NCBI RefSeq assembly: GCF_004023625.1
Contig: NZ_RPDJ01000006.1
Coordinates: forward strand, 310,001 to 374,000
DNA length: 64,000 nt
Direction: 5' to 3'
Source of the DNA: Streptomyces cavernae
GTDB taxonomy: Bacteria > Actinomycetota > Actinomycetes > Streptomycetales > Streptomycetaceae
Under the pieces are notes generated by a model. That model searched no databases and was not told where the DNA came from. It saw only the letters and a program-made list of their open reading frames with translations. The translations under genes and the position numbers were made by a program. Below, one piece after another: positions 43,773-51,901 of the stretch. How positions within the stretch are numbered: the first letter of the stretch is position 1; the number at the start of each line of letters is the position of its first letter.

Positions 43773-45617
43773 ATGACAGACTCCGCACCCCGTCGCGTCC
43801 GTGTCCGTGCCCCCGAGCTGATCGGCAAGGGTGGCTGGCTGAACACGGGTGAGCACCAGTACACCCTCGCCGACCTGCGGGGACGCATTGTCGTCCTGGA
43901 CTTCTGGACCTTCTGCTGCGTGAACTGTCTGCACGTCCTCGACGAGTTGCGTGAGCTGGAGGAGAAGCACCGGGACACGGTCGTCGTCGTAGGGGTGCAC
44001 TCGCCCAAGTTCGTGCACGAGGCCGAGCACCAGGCCGTGGTCGACGCCGTCGAGCGGTACGGCGTCGAACATCCGGTCCTCGACGACCCCGAGCTCGCCA
44101 CCTGGAAGCAGTACGCGGTGCGGGCCTGGCCGACGCTCGTCGTGATCGACCCCGAGGGGTACGTCGTGGCCCAGCACGCCGGTGAGGGGCATGTGCACGC
44201 CATTGAGCGGCTGGTCACCGAGCTGGAGGCCGAGCATGCGGCCAAGGGGACCCTGCGCAGGGGTGACGGGCCGTACGTGCCGCCGGAGCCTGAGCCGACC
44301 GTGCTGCGCTTCCCCGGGAAGGTGCTGGCCCTGCCCAATGGGAATCTGCTGGTCAGTGACACCACGCGGCATCAGCTGGTGGAACTGGGGGCGGACGGGG
44401 AGACGGTCGTGCGGCGGATCGGGTCCGGCACGCGAGGCTTCGCGGACGGCGGTGCCACGAGCGCCGGTTTCAACGAGCCGCAGGGCCTGGCGCTGCTGGA
44501 CGAGGGCACGGTCGTCGTGGCCGACACCGTCAATCACGCACTGCGTCGGCTCGATCTCGCCACCGGTGAGGTCACGACGCTCGCCGGTACCGGGAAGCAG
44601 TGGTGGCAGGGGTCCCCGACGTCCGGTCCGGCGGGCGAGATCGATCTGTCCTCGCCGTGGGACGTGGCCCTGTTCGGCGGCCGGGTGTGGATGGCCATGG
44701 CCGGCGTCCACCAGCTGTGGACGTACGACCCCGCCGAGGGGACCGTCGCCGTCGCGGCCGGGACGACCAACGAAGGGCTGGTCGACGGGCCCGGTGCCGA
44801 GGCCTGGTTCGCTCAGCCGTCCGGGCTGGCCGCCACCGAGGACCGGCTGTGGCTGGCGGACTCGGAGACCAGTGCGCTCAGGTGGGTGGACAGGGACGGC
44901 GTCGTGCACACCGCCGTCGGTACCGGGCTGTTCGACTTCGGGCACCGTGACGGGGCCGCCGATCAGGCCCTGTTCCAGCATCCTTTGGGCGTGACCGCGC
45001 TGCCCGACGGGTCCGTGGCGGTCAGTGACACCTACAACCACGCCCTGCGGCGCTACGACCCGGCGACCGGTGAGGTCACCACGCTGGCCACCGATCTTCG
45101 GGAGCCCAGCGACGCGGTGCTCGTCGGCGGTGATCTGGTCGTCGTGGAGTCGGCGCGGCACCGGCTGACCCGGCTGCGGCTGCCGGAGGAGGCGCTGCGG
45201 GTCGACCCCGTGGCCCACCGCACCCGCAGGGCGGCCACCGAAGTGGCGCCCGGACGGCTCCGGCTGGACGTGATCTTCCAAGCGCCGCCGGGGCAGAAGC
45301 TCGACGAGCGGTACGGCCCCTCCACCCGGCTGCTGGTCTCCTCGACCCCACCGGAGCTGCTGGTGGAAGGCGAGGGCGCGGGCACGGACCTCGGACGCAC
45401 CCTCACCCTCGATCCCGGCATCACGGAGGGAGTGCTGCACGTCTCCGCGATGGCGGCCTCCTGCGACGACACCGCATCCGGCAGCGGCTCCGCCGCGGGC
45501 ACCAACGAGTACCCGGCCTGCCACGTCCACCAGCAGGACTGGGGTGTTCCGATCCGGGTCACGGGGTCGGGCGCCGACCGGCTGCCGCTCGTGCTGGCCG
45601 GCATGGACGCCGAGTGA
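43773..45617 (+). CDS. Thioredoxin-like domain fused to NHL repeats
   Basis: A 614-residue fusion. Residues ~30-165 form a thioredoxin/TlpA-type domain with active site C49-V-N-C52 (FWTFCCVNC) and the cis-Pro in RAWPTLVV. Residues ~180-490 carry at least four NHL beta-propeller repeats (LLVSDTTRHQLVEL, VVVADTVNHALRRL, LWLADSETSALRWV, VAVSDTYNHALRRY). The C-terminal ~110 residues contain two more cysteines (ASCDD, PACHVHQQDW). There is no signal peptide, so it acts in the cytoplasm. Human NHLRC2 has the same domain order. ATG 43773 was chosen. Confidence 0.9.
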   Translation: MTDSAPRRVRVRAPELIGKGGWLNTGEHQYTLADLRGRIVVLDFWTFCCVNCLHVLDELRELEEKHRDTVVVVGVHSPKFVHEAEHQAVVDAVERYGVEHPVLDDPELATWKQYAVRAWPTLVVIDPEGYVVAQHAGEGHVHAIERLVTELEAEHAAKGTLRRGDGPYVPPEPEPTVLRFPGKVLALPNGNLLVSDTTRHQLVELGADGETVVRRIGSGTRGFADGGATSAGFNEPQGLALLDEGTVVVADTVNHALRRLDLATGEVTTLAGTGKQWWQGSPTSGPAGEIDLSSPWDVALFGGRVWMAMAGVHQLWTYDPAEGTVAVAAGTTNEGLVDGPGAEAWFAQPSGLAATEDRLWLADSETSALRWVDRDGVVHTAVGTGLFDFGHRDGAADQALFQHPLGVTALPDGSVAVSDTYNHALRRYDPATGEVTTLATDLREPSDAVLVGGDLVVVESARHRLTRLRLPEEALRVDPVAHRTRRAATEVAPGRLRLDVIFQAPPGQKLDERYGPSTRLLVSSTPPELLVEGEGAGTDLGRTLTLDPGITEGVLHVSAMAASCDDTASGSGSAAGTNEYPACHVHQQDWGVPIRVTGSGADRLPLVLAGMDAE

Positions 45618-45652
45618 CCGGTCCCCCTTGTTCGTTGCTCTGAGGCCCTGGC

Positions 45653-45898
45653 TCAGTATCCGCCGTACCCGTCACCGGGGCCCCGGTGACGGGGCTCGTC
45701 GGCCGAGACCACCGGCGTTTGCGGCACGACGACCCTCCGCCTCTTGGCGATGCTGGTGAAGGTCGCCACTCCGATCAGTCCGACGGCCATGAAGATGACC
45801 CCAACCAGATCGAGGTTGACTCCCTGCATGTCCCAGTCGGTCGCGAACGTGAGAATGGCACCCACAGCGATCAGGATGATGCACCCGCCCAGGCCCAT
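45653..45898 (-). CDS. Small two-helix membrane protein, DUF6458
   Basis: An 81-residue protein with two transmembrane helices (GCIILIAVGAILTF, then LVGVIFMAVGLIGVATF) and a basic cytoplasmic tail rich in Pro/Gly/Tyr (RRRVVVP...GPGDGYGGY). It belongs to a small actinobacterial family without known function. RBS GGGAGG precedes ATG 45898. Confidence 0.8.
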   Translation of the reverse strand: MGLGGCIILIAVGAILTFATDWDMQGVNLDLVGVIFMAVGLIGVATFTSIAKRRRVVVPQTPVVSADEPRHRGPGDGYGGY

Positions 45899-45999
45899 GG
45901 CTCTCGCCTCCCTGTCCCGTCTCTACGGTTGCTGTTCGGCCGCAACCCCGGGTACCCCGGCTGCGCGGAGCCATGCGGGAGCTTCGAGTTGACGCGGCG

Positions 46000-47292
46000 T
46001 CAGCCCTCCAGAAAGGCCGTCAGCGCATTGGCCAGCAGGAACGGGTCGTCCGCGCCGCACAGTTCGCGGGCGCTGTGCATGGAGAGGATGGCCGTGCCGA
46101 CGTCCACGGTCCGGATGCCGTGCCGGGCCGCGGTGATCGGGCCGATCGTGGTGCCGCACGGCATCGAGTTGTTGGAGACGAAGGACTGGAAGGGGACACC
46201 GGCCTTCTCGCAGGCGGCGACCCACACCGCGCGCCCCGAACCGTCCGTGGCGTAGCGGTTGTTGACGTTGACCTTGAGGATCGGTCCGGCGTTGACGCGC
46301 GGGTGGTGCGTGGGGTCGTGGCGCTCCGCGTAGTTGGGGTGCACGGCGTGACCGGTGTCGGAGGAGAGGCAGACGGTCCCGGCGAAGGCGCGTGCCTTGT
46401 CCTCGTAGGAGCCGCCGCGGGCGTAGACGGACCGTTCCAGCACGCTGCCGAGCAGCGGCCCGTCCGCGCCCGTGTCCGACATCGAGCCGTTCTCCTCGTG
46501 GTCGAAGGCCGCGAGGACGGGGACGTAACCCAGTTTGCCCGCGCCGGCGACGGCGGTGAGCGCGGCGGTGCCGGCGTGCACGGACAGCAGGTTGTCCATG
46601 CGCGGGCCCGCGAGGAGTTCCTTGTCGCGTCCGAGGTAGGACGGCGGTTCGATGGAGTGCACCATCAGGTCCCAGCCGACGACGTCGCCCTCGGCGAGCT
46701 GGGCCTCCGCCTCCAGGAACCGGATCAGCTCGCCCTCGCGCGGTTCGCCGAGCCCCCACACGGGCTGCAGATGGCGCTGCTTGTCGAGCTTGAGGCCCTC
46801 GGCGGTCACCGAGCGGTCGAGGTGGATGGCGAGCTGGGGCACCCGTAGCAGCGCCCGGTCGACGTTGACGAGGCGTGTGGTGCCGTCGCGCAGGGACAGC
46901 CGACCGGCCAGGCCCAGGTCGCGGTCGAGCCAGGAGTTGAGCAGGGGTCCGCCGTAGATCTCCACGGCGACCTGCCGCCAGCCGTGCGCACCGTTGTCGG
47001 GCAGGGGCTTGACGCGCAGGTTGGGGGAGTCGGTGTGTGCGCCGATGATCCGGAACGGGGTGTGGGGCTCCGCTCCCTCGGGCACGTACCAGGCCACGAT
47101 CGCGCCGCCGCGCAGGACGTACCGGCCCCCGCTGCCGTTGTCCCAGGCGTCGGTCTCCACGACCTGCCGGAAGCCGGCCTTCTCGAGGCGCTCGGCGGTG
47201 TTGGCCACGGCGTGGTACGGCGACGGGCTCGCCGCCAGGAACGTCATCAGATCGTCGGTGTGACCGCGATCGAAGCGTGGGGGTGTGCGCAT
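46000..47292 (-). CDS. apeB: Aminopeptidase, M18 family
   Basis: A 430-residue zinc metalloaminopeptidase: GAHTDSPNLRVKP with a metal-binding His/Asp, GPRMDNLLSV, FDHEENGSMSDTGADG with catalytic Glu, and MHSARELCGADD near the end, with the M18 order. It trims N-terminal residues from peptides in the cytoplasm; acidic residues are typical for the family. It is preceded by a strong terminator of the acyl-CoA dehydrogenase, so it has its own promoter. Confidence 0.92.
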   Translation of the reverse strand: MRTPPRFDRGHTDDLMTFLAASPSPYHAVANTAERLEKAGFRQVVETDAWDNGSGGRYVLRGGAIVAWYVPEGAEPHTPFRIIGAHTDSPNLRVKPLPDNGAHGWRQVAVEIYGGPLLNSWLDRDLGLAGRLSLRDGTTRLVNVDRALLRVPQLAIHLDRSVTAEGLKLDKQRHLQPVWGLGEPREGELIRFLEAEAQLAEGDVVGWDLMVHSIEPPSYLGRDKELLAGPRMDNLLSVHAGTAALTAVAGAGKLGYVPVLAAFDHEENGSMSDTGADGPLLGSVLERSVYARGGSYEDKARAFAGTVCLSSDTGHAVHPNYAERHDPTHHPRVNAGPILKVNVNNRYATDGSGRAVWVAACEKAGVPFQSFVSNNSMPCGTTIGPITAARHGIRTVDVGTAILSMHSARELCGADDPFLLANALTAFLEG

Positions 47293-47310
47293 GTGTTCAC
47301 CTTAACGACG

Positions 47311-47351
47311 TGCGAGGGCCCGCTCCCGGTGGCCGGGAGCGGGCCCTCGCA
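47311..47351. terminator. Terminator after the FadE5-like gene
   Basis: A perfect 19-bp stem (47311-47329 with 47333-47351) encloses a 3-nt loop in the 94-bp gap between the acyl-CoA dehydrogenase stop (47387) and the aminopeptidase start. Confidence 0.93.
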
Positions 47352-47386
47352 CAGGCGCTCGAATGTGCGGACCGGTACGACCGGTA

Positions 47387-49213
47387 CTAGAACGCGGCCT
47401 CGTCCAGCTCCATCAGGTCCAGGTCGACGCCCTCGGCGAGCTTGCGCGCGCCGGTCACGCCCGGCAGGACGTTGGCGGCGAAGAACTTCGCGGCCGCGAT
47501 CTTGCCGGTGTAGAACGCCTTGTCCTTGGCGGAGGCGGTCGGCAGCTTCTCCGCGGCGACCGCGGCGCCCTTCAGCAGCAGATAGCCGACGACCACGTCA
47601 CCGGAGGCCAGCAGCAGACGGGTCGTGTTCAGACCCACCTTGTAGATGTTCTTGACGTCCTGCTCGGTGGCCGCGAGGTCGGTGAGCATCAGGCCGACGA
47701 TGGCCTCCAGCTCCACGGCGGCCTTGGCGAGGTGGTCGCGGGCGCCGGCCAGCTCCTCGCCGCCCGTGCCGAGCGCCAGGAACTTCTTGATCTCCTCGGC
47801 GAGCGAGTTCAGCGCGGTGCCCTGGTTGCGGACGATCTTCCGGAAGAAGAAGTCCTGGCCCTGGATCGCGGTCGTGCCCTCGTAGAGGGTGTCAATCTTG
47901 GCGTCGCGGATGTACTGCTCGATCGGGTACTCCTGAAGGAAGCCGGAGCCGCCGAAGGTCTGCAGCGACTGGGCGAGCTGCTCGTAGCCCTTCTCGGAGC
48001 CGTAGCCCTTGACGATCGGCAGGAGCAGGTCGTTCAGCGCGTGCAGCTCGGACGCGTCCTCACCGGCCGCCTCCTTGACCGCGATCTCGTCCTGGACGGC
48101 GGCGGTGTGGAGGACGAGGGAGCGCATGCCCTCCGCGTACGCCTTCTGCGTCATCAGAGAACGGCGCACGTCGGGGTGGTGGGTGATGGTGACCTTGGGC
48201 GCGGCCTTGTCCATGAAGTTCGCCAGGTCGGTGCCCTGGACGCGCTCCTTGGCGTACTCGAGGGCGTTCAGGTAGCCCGTCGAGAGCGTGGAGATCGCCT
48301 TCGTGCCGACCATCATGCGGGCGAACTCGATGATGCGGAACATCTGGCGGATGCCGTCGTGCTTGTCGCCGATCAGCCAGCCCTTGGCGGGGTGGCGGTC
48401 GCCGAAGGTCATCTCGCAGGTGTTGGAGGCCTTCAGGCCCATCTTGTGCTCGACGTTGGTGGCGTAGACGCCGTTGCGCTCGCCCAGCTCGCCGGTCTCG
48501 AAGTCGAAGAGGTGCTTCGGGACGAGGAAGAGGGACAGGCCCTTGGTGCCCGGACCGGCACCCTCGGGGCGGGCGAGGACGTAGTGGAGGATGTTCTCCT
48601 CCATGTCGTGCTCACCGGAGGTGATGAAGCGCTTCACGCCCTCGATGTGCCAGGAGCCGTCCTCCTGCTGGATCGCCTTGGTGCGGCCGGCGCCGACGTC
48701 CGAACCGGCGTCGGGCTCGGTGAGCACCATGGTGGAACCCCACCGCTTCTCGACCGCGATCTCGGCGATCTTCTTCTGGGCCTCGGTGCCCTCCTCGAAG
48801 AGGATGCGGGCGAAGGCCGGGCCGGAGGAGTACATCCAGATCGCCGGGTTGGCGCCCAGGATCAGCTCCGCGAACGACCAGATCAGCGTGGGCGGCGCGG
48901 TGGTGCCGCCGATCTCCTCGGGCAGGCCGAGGCGCCAGTACTCGGAGTCCATGAAGGCCTTGTAGGACTTCTTGAACGACTCCGGTACCGGTGCGGTGTT
49001 GGTCTCGGGGTCGAACACCGGGGGGTTGCGGTCGGCGTCCGCGAAGGACTCCGCCAGTTCGTTCTCCGAAAGTCGGGTGAGTTCCTCGAGGATGCTCTTG
49101 GCGGTGTCCGCGTCCGTCTCCGCGAACGGGCCCGTGCCGTAGAGCTTGTCGCGCCCGAGCACCTCGAAGAGGTTGAACTCGATGTCGCGGAGATTCGACT
49201 TGTAGTGCCCCAT
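47387..49213 (-). CDS. Acyl-CoA dehydrogenase, long form (FadE5-like)
   Basis: A 608-residue flavoprotein, longer than the usual ~380 residues because of a C-terminal extension, matching mycobacterial FadE5 (611 residues). The body contains [35 protein letters not shown] and [41 protein letters not shown], with the catalytic Glu plausibly in YEGT. It oxidises a wide range of acyl-CoAs during beta-oxidation. ATG 49213 is preceded by GGAG; an in-frame ATG 66 bp upstream has no RBS. Its stop is followed by a terminator. Confidence 0.93.
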   Translation of the reverse strand: MGHYKSNLRDIEFNLFEVLGRDKLYGTGPFAETDADTAKSILEELTRLSENELAESFADADRNPPVFDPETNTAPVPESFKKSYKAFMDSEYWRLGLPEEIGGTTAPPTLIWSFAELILGANPAIWMYSSGPAFARILFEEGTEAQKKIAEIAVEKRWGSTMVLTEPDAGSDVGAGRTKAIQQEDGSWHIEGVKRFITSGEHDMEENILHYVLARPEGAGPGTKGLSLFLVPKHLFDFETGELGERNGVYATNVEHKMGLKASNTCEMTFGDRHPAKGWLIGDKHDGIRQMFRIIEFARMMVGTKAISTLSTGYLNALEYAKERVQGTDLANFMDKAAPKVTITHHPDVRRSLMTQKAYAEGMRSLVLHTAAVQDEIAVKEAAGEDASELHALNDLLLPIVKGYGSEKGYEQLAQSLQTFGGSGFLQEYPIEQYIRDAKIDTLYEGTTAIQGQDFFFRKIVRNQGTALNSLAEEIKKFLALGTGGEELAGARDHLAKAAVELEAIVGLMLTDLAATEQDVKNIYKVGLNTTRLLLASGDVVVGYLLLKGAAVAAEKLPTASAKDKAFYTGKIAAAKFFAANVLPGVTGARKLAEGVDLDLMELDEAAF

Positions 49214-49425
49214 GGCGACGACTCCGTAAGGGATCAGGGAGGCCGGTGGGTTCCTGTGGGACCCCAGGGCCTCGTACACAAAAAAGTTCCAGTCAGTACC
49301 AGCAAGTAGCTCCGATGATGCTACCCGTGGGTAATAAAAAACAACCCCTAACCGGCCAAGTGTGACGAGGGTCTACCTCGCCCGTGTGGCCGCGTCGCCC
49401 CGGTCCTGTCGGTACGCTTGCGCGC

Positions 49426-49914
49426 ATGTACGGCTACGACCAGCACGCAGGCGGTGCGGCCCAGGGGCAGCAGCATCAGCAGCACCAGCAGTACGCGCAG
49501 TCGCAGCAGATGGGCGGAGGGTACGGTCAGCAGCCGCCGCTCTACCCGGAGCCGTCGCCCCCGTCCCTCGCGGACGCGGTGCGCGCGTTCACCACGGGGT
49601 CGTTGTCCGCCGAGGACTTTCAGCAGATCTTCGCCACCTCGAAGGTGTACTGCCCGCGCGGGGACAATCCCGGGTTCCTGGCGCTGCACAACACCCAGCA
49701 GCCCGTCATCCCCATGTTCAGCTCGCTCAAGGAACTCAGGCGGTACGCGGGCAAGGAGTCCAAGTACTTCGTCATCACCGGCGCCGAGGTGATCGACCTC
49801 CTTCCGACCGGCTACGGCTTCGTCCTCGACATGGAGGGCGAGCACCGGATGGTGTTCGATGCGAAGGCAGTCGAGCAGATGGTGGAGTTCGCGATGCGCC
49901 GCATGTACGGCTGA
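49426..49914 (+). CDS. SseB-like domain protein
   Basis: A 162-residue protein. The N-terminal ~50 residues are Gln/His/Gly-rich and disordered (QQHQQHQQYAQSQQ). The rest matches the SseB/enhanced serine sensitivity family (FATSKVYCPRGDNPGFLAL, VIPMFSSLKELRRYAGKES, GYGFVLDMEGEHRMVFDAKAVE). Such proteins are associated with ESX/sensory loci in actinobacteria; function not established. Its last bases TACGGCTGACGC recur downstream. Confidence 0.82.
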   Translation: MYGYDQHAGGAAQGQQHQQHQQYAQSQQMGGGYGQQPPLYPEPSPPSLADAVRAFTTGSLSAEDFQQIFATSKVYCPRGDNPGFLALHNTQQPVIPMFSSLKELRRYAGKESKYFVITGAEVIDLLPTGYGFVLDMEGEHRMVFDAKAVEQMVEFAMRRMYG

Positions 49915-50791
49915 CGCGGCCGTCGTAGCCGCGCGGAGGCCGTAGTCGCGCCACGGCCGCCACCGCGCCGCCCGGCCCGCGCGCCGCTCAGTCACAGCCG
50001 ACGCCGCCGATCTGTGCGCCCGATATGGCCGCCTTCGGCGCGCCCGGCGTGCCGCCGCCGGGCCGAGGCCGGCGCCTTGCCGGCCCGCTACGGCCGCCGG
50101 ATGTGCTGCCGCCGGTCGGAGGCTGCCGCCTTGCCGGCTGCTACAGCCGCCGGCCGCCGCCGCGCCGTACGGCTGACGCCGCCGCGAGCAGCGGCTCTGC
50201 CGCCCCGGCCGAGGCCACCGCTCTGCCGCCCCGTTACGGCTGACGCGGACGCCGCCTCGCCGTCCGGCTGAGGCGGCCCGGCGCGGCCCGGGCACAGACG
50301 TGCAGTTTGCGGCCGACGCCGCCGCCCTGCCCGCCCCGCCCCGCCCCGCCCCGCCCCGCCGCGGTCGGCGTGCCGCCGTCGCCCAGGGCGTCCGATGGCC
50401 CGGCGCCCAAACGCGGCCCCCCGCGCCGCAGTCCAGTCGCGACGCCGACGTACGCCGTTCAGTCGCGGCCGACGTACCGCTGCCGCCCCACACACCCCGC
50501 CGCTGACGCGCCGTCGCCCATTGCGTCGGGTGGGGCGCCGCCCAGTGCGCCCGGCCGAGGCGGTCCGGCGTGCGGTCGAGTGTCGTCGTGCGGTCGTGGT
50601 TGTCCCGCCGTCGCACGGTCGTGGCCCGCGCCGGCACGGGCGGTGCCGGTTCCGGTAGTTGGGCCTGCGCACCGCCGCAAGTGCCGCCTGCCACCCGGGA
50701 CTCCCGGAGGGAATGAGCTCCGGGCGTTTCGTGTTCCGGGTAGCAGAAAGTTCAATCGTCAACTAAACTCGGAGCACAAGGAGGTACCGAC
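49915..50791. repeat. Gene-poor, degenerate-repeat region after SseB
   Basis: This 877-bp region has no supported gene. TACGGCTGACGC, the last codons of the preceding gene plus stop, recurs at 50168 and 50235 (and as TCCGGCTGAGGC near 50265). CCGCC is repeated six times at 50331-50360. The rest is GCC/CCG-rich with short imperfect repeats. The pirin promoter lies at the right end, where GC falls (50740-50775). Confidence 0.6.
50749..50764. promoter_or_regulatory. Imperfect palindrome upstream of the pirin gene
   Basis: AGTTCAATCGTCAACT has half-sites AGTTCA and TCAACT (five of six bases symmetric), overlapping a TAAACT-like hexamer. Such 16-bp sites suit MarR-type regulators. No regulator gene is adjacent. 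Confidence 0.35.
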
Positions 50792-51769
50792 ATGCCTGCA
50801 GTCACCGTCGAGAACCCACTGACCCTGCCGCGGGTGATCGCGCCGGCGGACGCGGTGGCGCGTCCCGTGCTCGCCGTCACCACCGCGCCGAGCGGGTTCG
50901 AGGGCGAGGGCTTCCCGGTGCGCCGTGCGTTCGCCGGGATCAACTACCGCTATCTGGACCCGTTCATCATGATGGACCAGATGGGCGAGGTGGAGTACGC
51001 GCCCGGAGAGCCGAAGGGGACCCCCTGGCACCCGCACCGTGGCTTCGAGACCGTCACCTACATCATCGACGGGATCTTCGACCACCAGGACTCCCAGGGC
51101 GGTGGCGGCACGATCACCAACGGCGACACCCAGTGGATGACGGCGGGCTCGGGCCTCCTGCACATCGAGGCGCCGCCGGAGTCGCTGGTCATGTCCGGCG
51201 GACTCTTCCACGGTCTCCAGCTGTGGGTGAACCTGCCGGCCAAGGACAAGATGATGGCGCCGCGCTACCAGGACATCCGAGGCGGCCAGGTCCAGCTGCT
51301 CACCACACCCGACGGCGGCGCGCTCCTGCGCGTCATCGCCGGTGAGCTGGACGGCCACGAGGGTCCCGGCATCACGCACACGCCGATCACGATGATCCAC
51401 GCGACGCTGGCCCCCGGCGCCGAGCTCACGCTCCCGTGGCGTGAGGACTTCAACGGTCTGGCGTACGTCCTCGCCGGGCGTGGCACGGTGGGCGCGGAGC
51501 GCCGGCCCGTCCACATGGGGCAGACCGCGGTCTTCGGCTCCGGTTCGTCGCTGACCGTCCGCGCGGACGAGAAGCAGGACTCGCACACGCCGGACCTGGA
51601 GGTCGTGCTCCTGGGCGGGCAGCCGATCCGTGAGCCCATGGCGCACTACGGCCCGTTCGTGATGAACACCAAGGCCGAACTCCAGCAGGCCTTCGAGGAC
51701 TTCCAGAAGGGCCGGCTGGGGACGATCCCGGCGGTGCACGGGATGACCCCGTCGGGTCCGCAGTCCTGA
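50792..51769 (+). CDS. Pirin family protein
   Basis: A 325-residue bicupin. The N-terminal metal site is read from GTPWHPHRGFETVTYIIDG, and further pirin signatures are MTAGSGLLHIE and GLQLWVNLPAKDK; the C-terminal cupin is ITMIHATLAPGAELTLPW. Pirins bind Fe and are linked to oxidative stress, quercetinase activity or regulation of pyruvate metabolism; which applies is not known. ATG 50792 follows AAGGAGG perfectly spaced. It is convergent with the phosphatase gene. Confidence 0.92.
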   Translation: MPAVTVENPLTLPRVIAPADAVARPVLAVTTAPSGFEGEGFPVRRAFAGINYRYLDPFIMMDQMGEVEYAPGEPKGTPWHPHRGFETVTYIIDGIFDHQDSQGGGGTITNGDTQWMTAGSGLLHIEAPPESLVMSGGLFHGLQLWVNLPAKDKMMAPRYQDIRGGQVQLLTTPDGGALLRVIAGELDGHEGPGITHTPITMIHATLAPGAELTLPWREDFNGLAYVLAGRGTVGAERRPVHMGQTAVFGSGSSLTVRADEKQDSHTPDLEVVLLGGQPIREPMAHYGPFVMNTKAELQQAFEDFQKGRLGTIPAVHGMTPSGPQS

Positions 51770-51793
51770 CCCGCCCGCTCCGTGGGTACCTCG

Positions 51794-51822
51794 GGCCCCG
51801 TCCGGATCTTCCGGGCGGGGCC
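51794..51822. terminator. Terminator between pirin and phosphatase genes
   Basis: GGCCCCGTCCGG (51794-51805) pairs with CCGGGCGGGGCC (51811-51822), with one mismatch and a 5-nt loop, 25 bp after the pirin stop. The two genes converge here. Confidence 0.8.
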
Positions 51823-51901
51823 TCGCCCTGTGCCGGTGTGGGGAGGGGCCGGGGGGCGAGTGCTGGGTGCGGACGAACCTCCCTGTCAGCCCGTCAGCCC
51901 G

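Noticed and set aside
47363-49309. Plus-strand frame of 648 codons opposite the FadE5-like gene
   Set aside because: Antisense shadow; the minus strand carries all acyl-CoA dehydrogenase motifs.
49348-50694. 448-codon minus-strand frame across the SseB gene and the repeat gap
   Set aside because: Arg/Ala/Gly-rich translation with no domain; partly antisense to a real gene.
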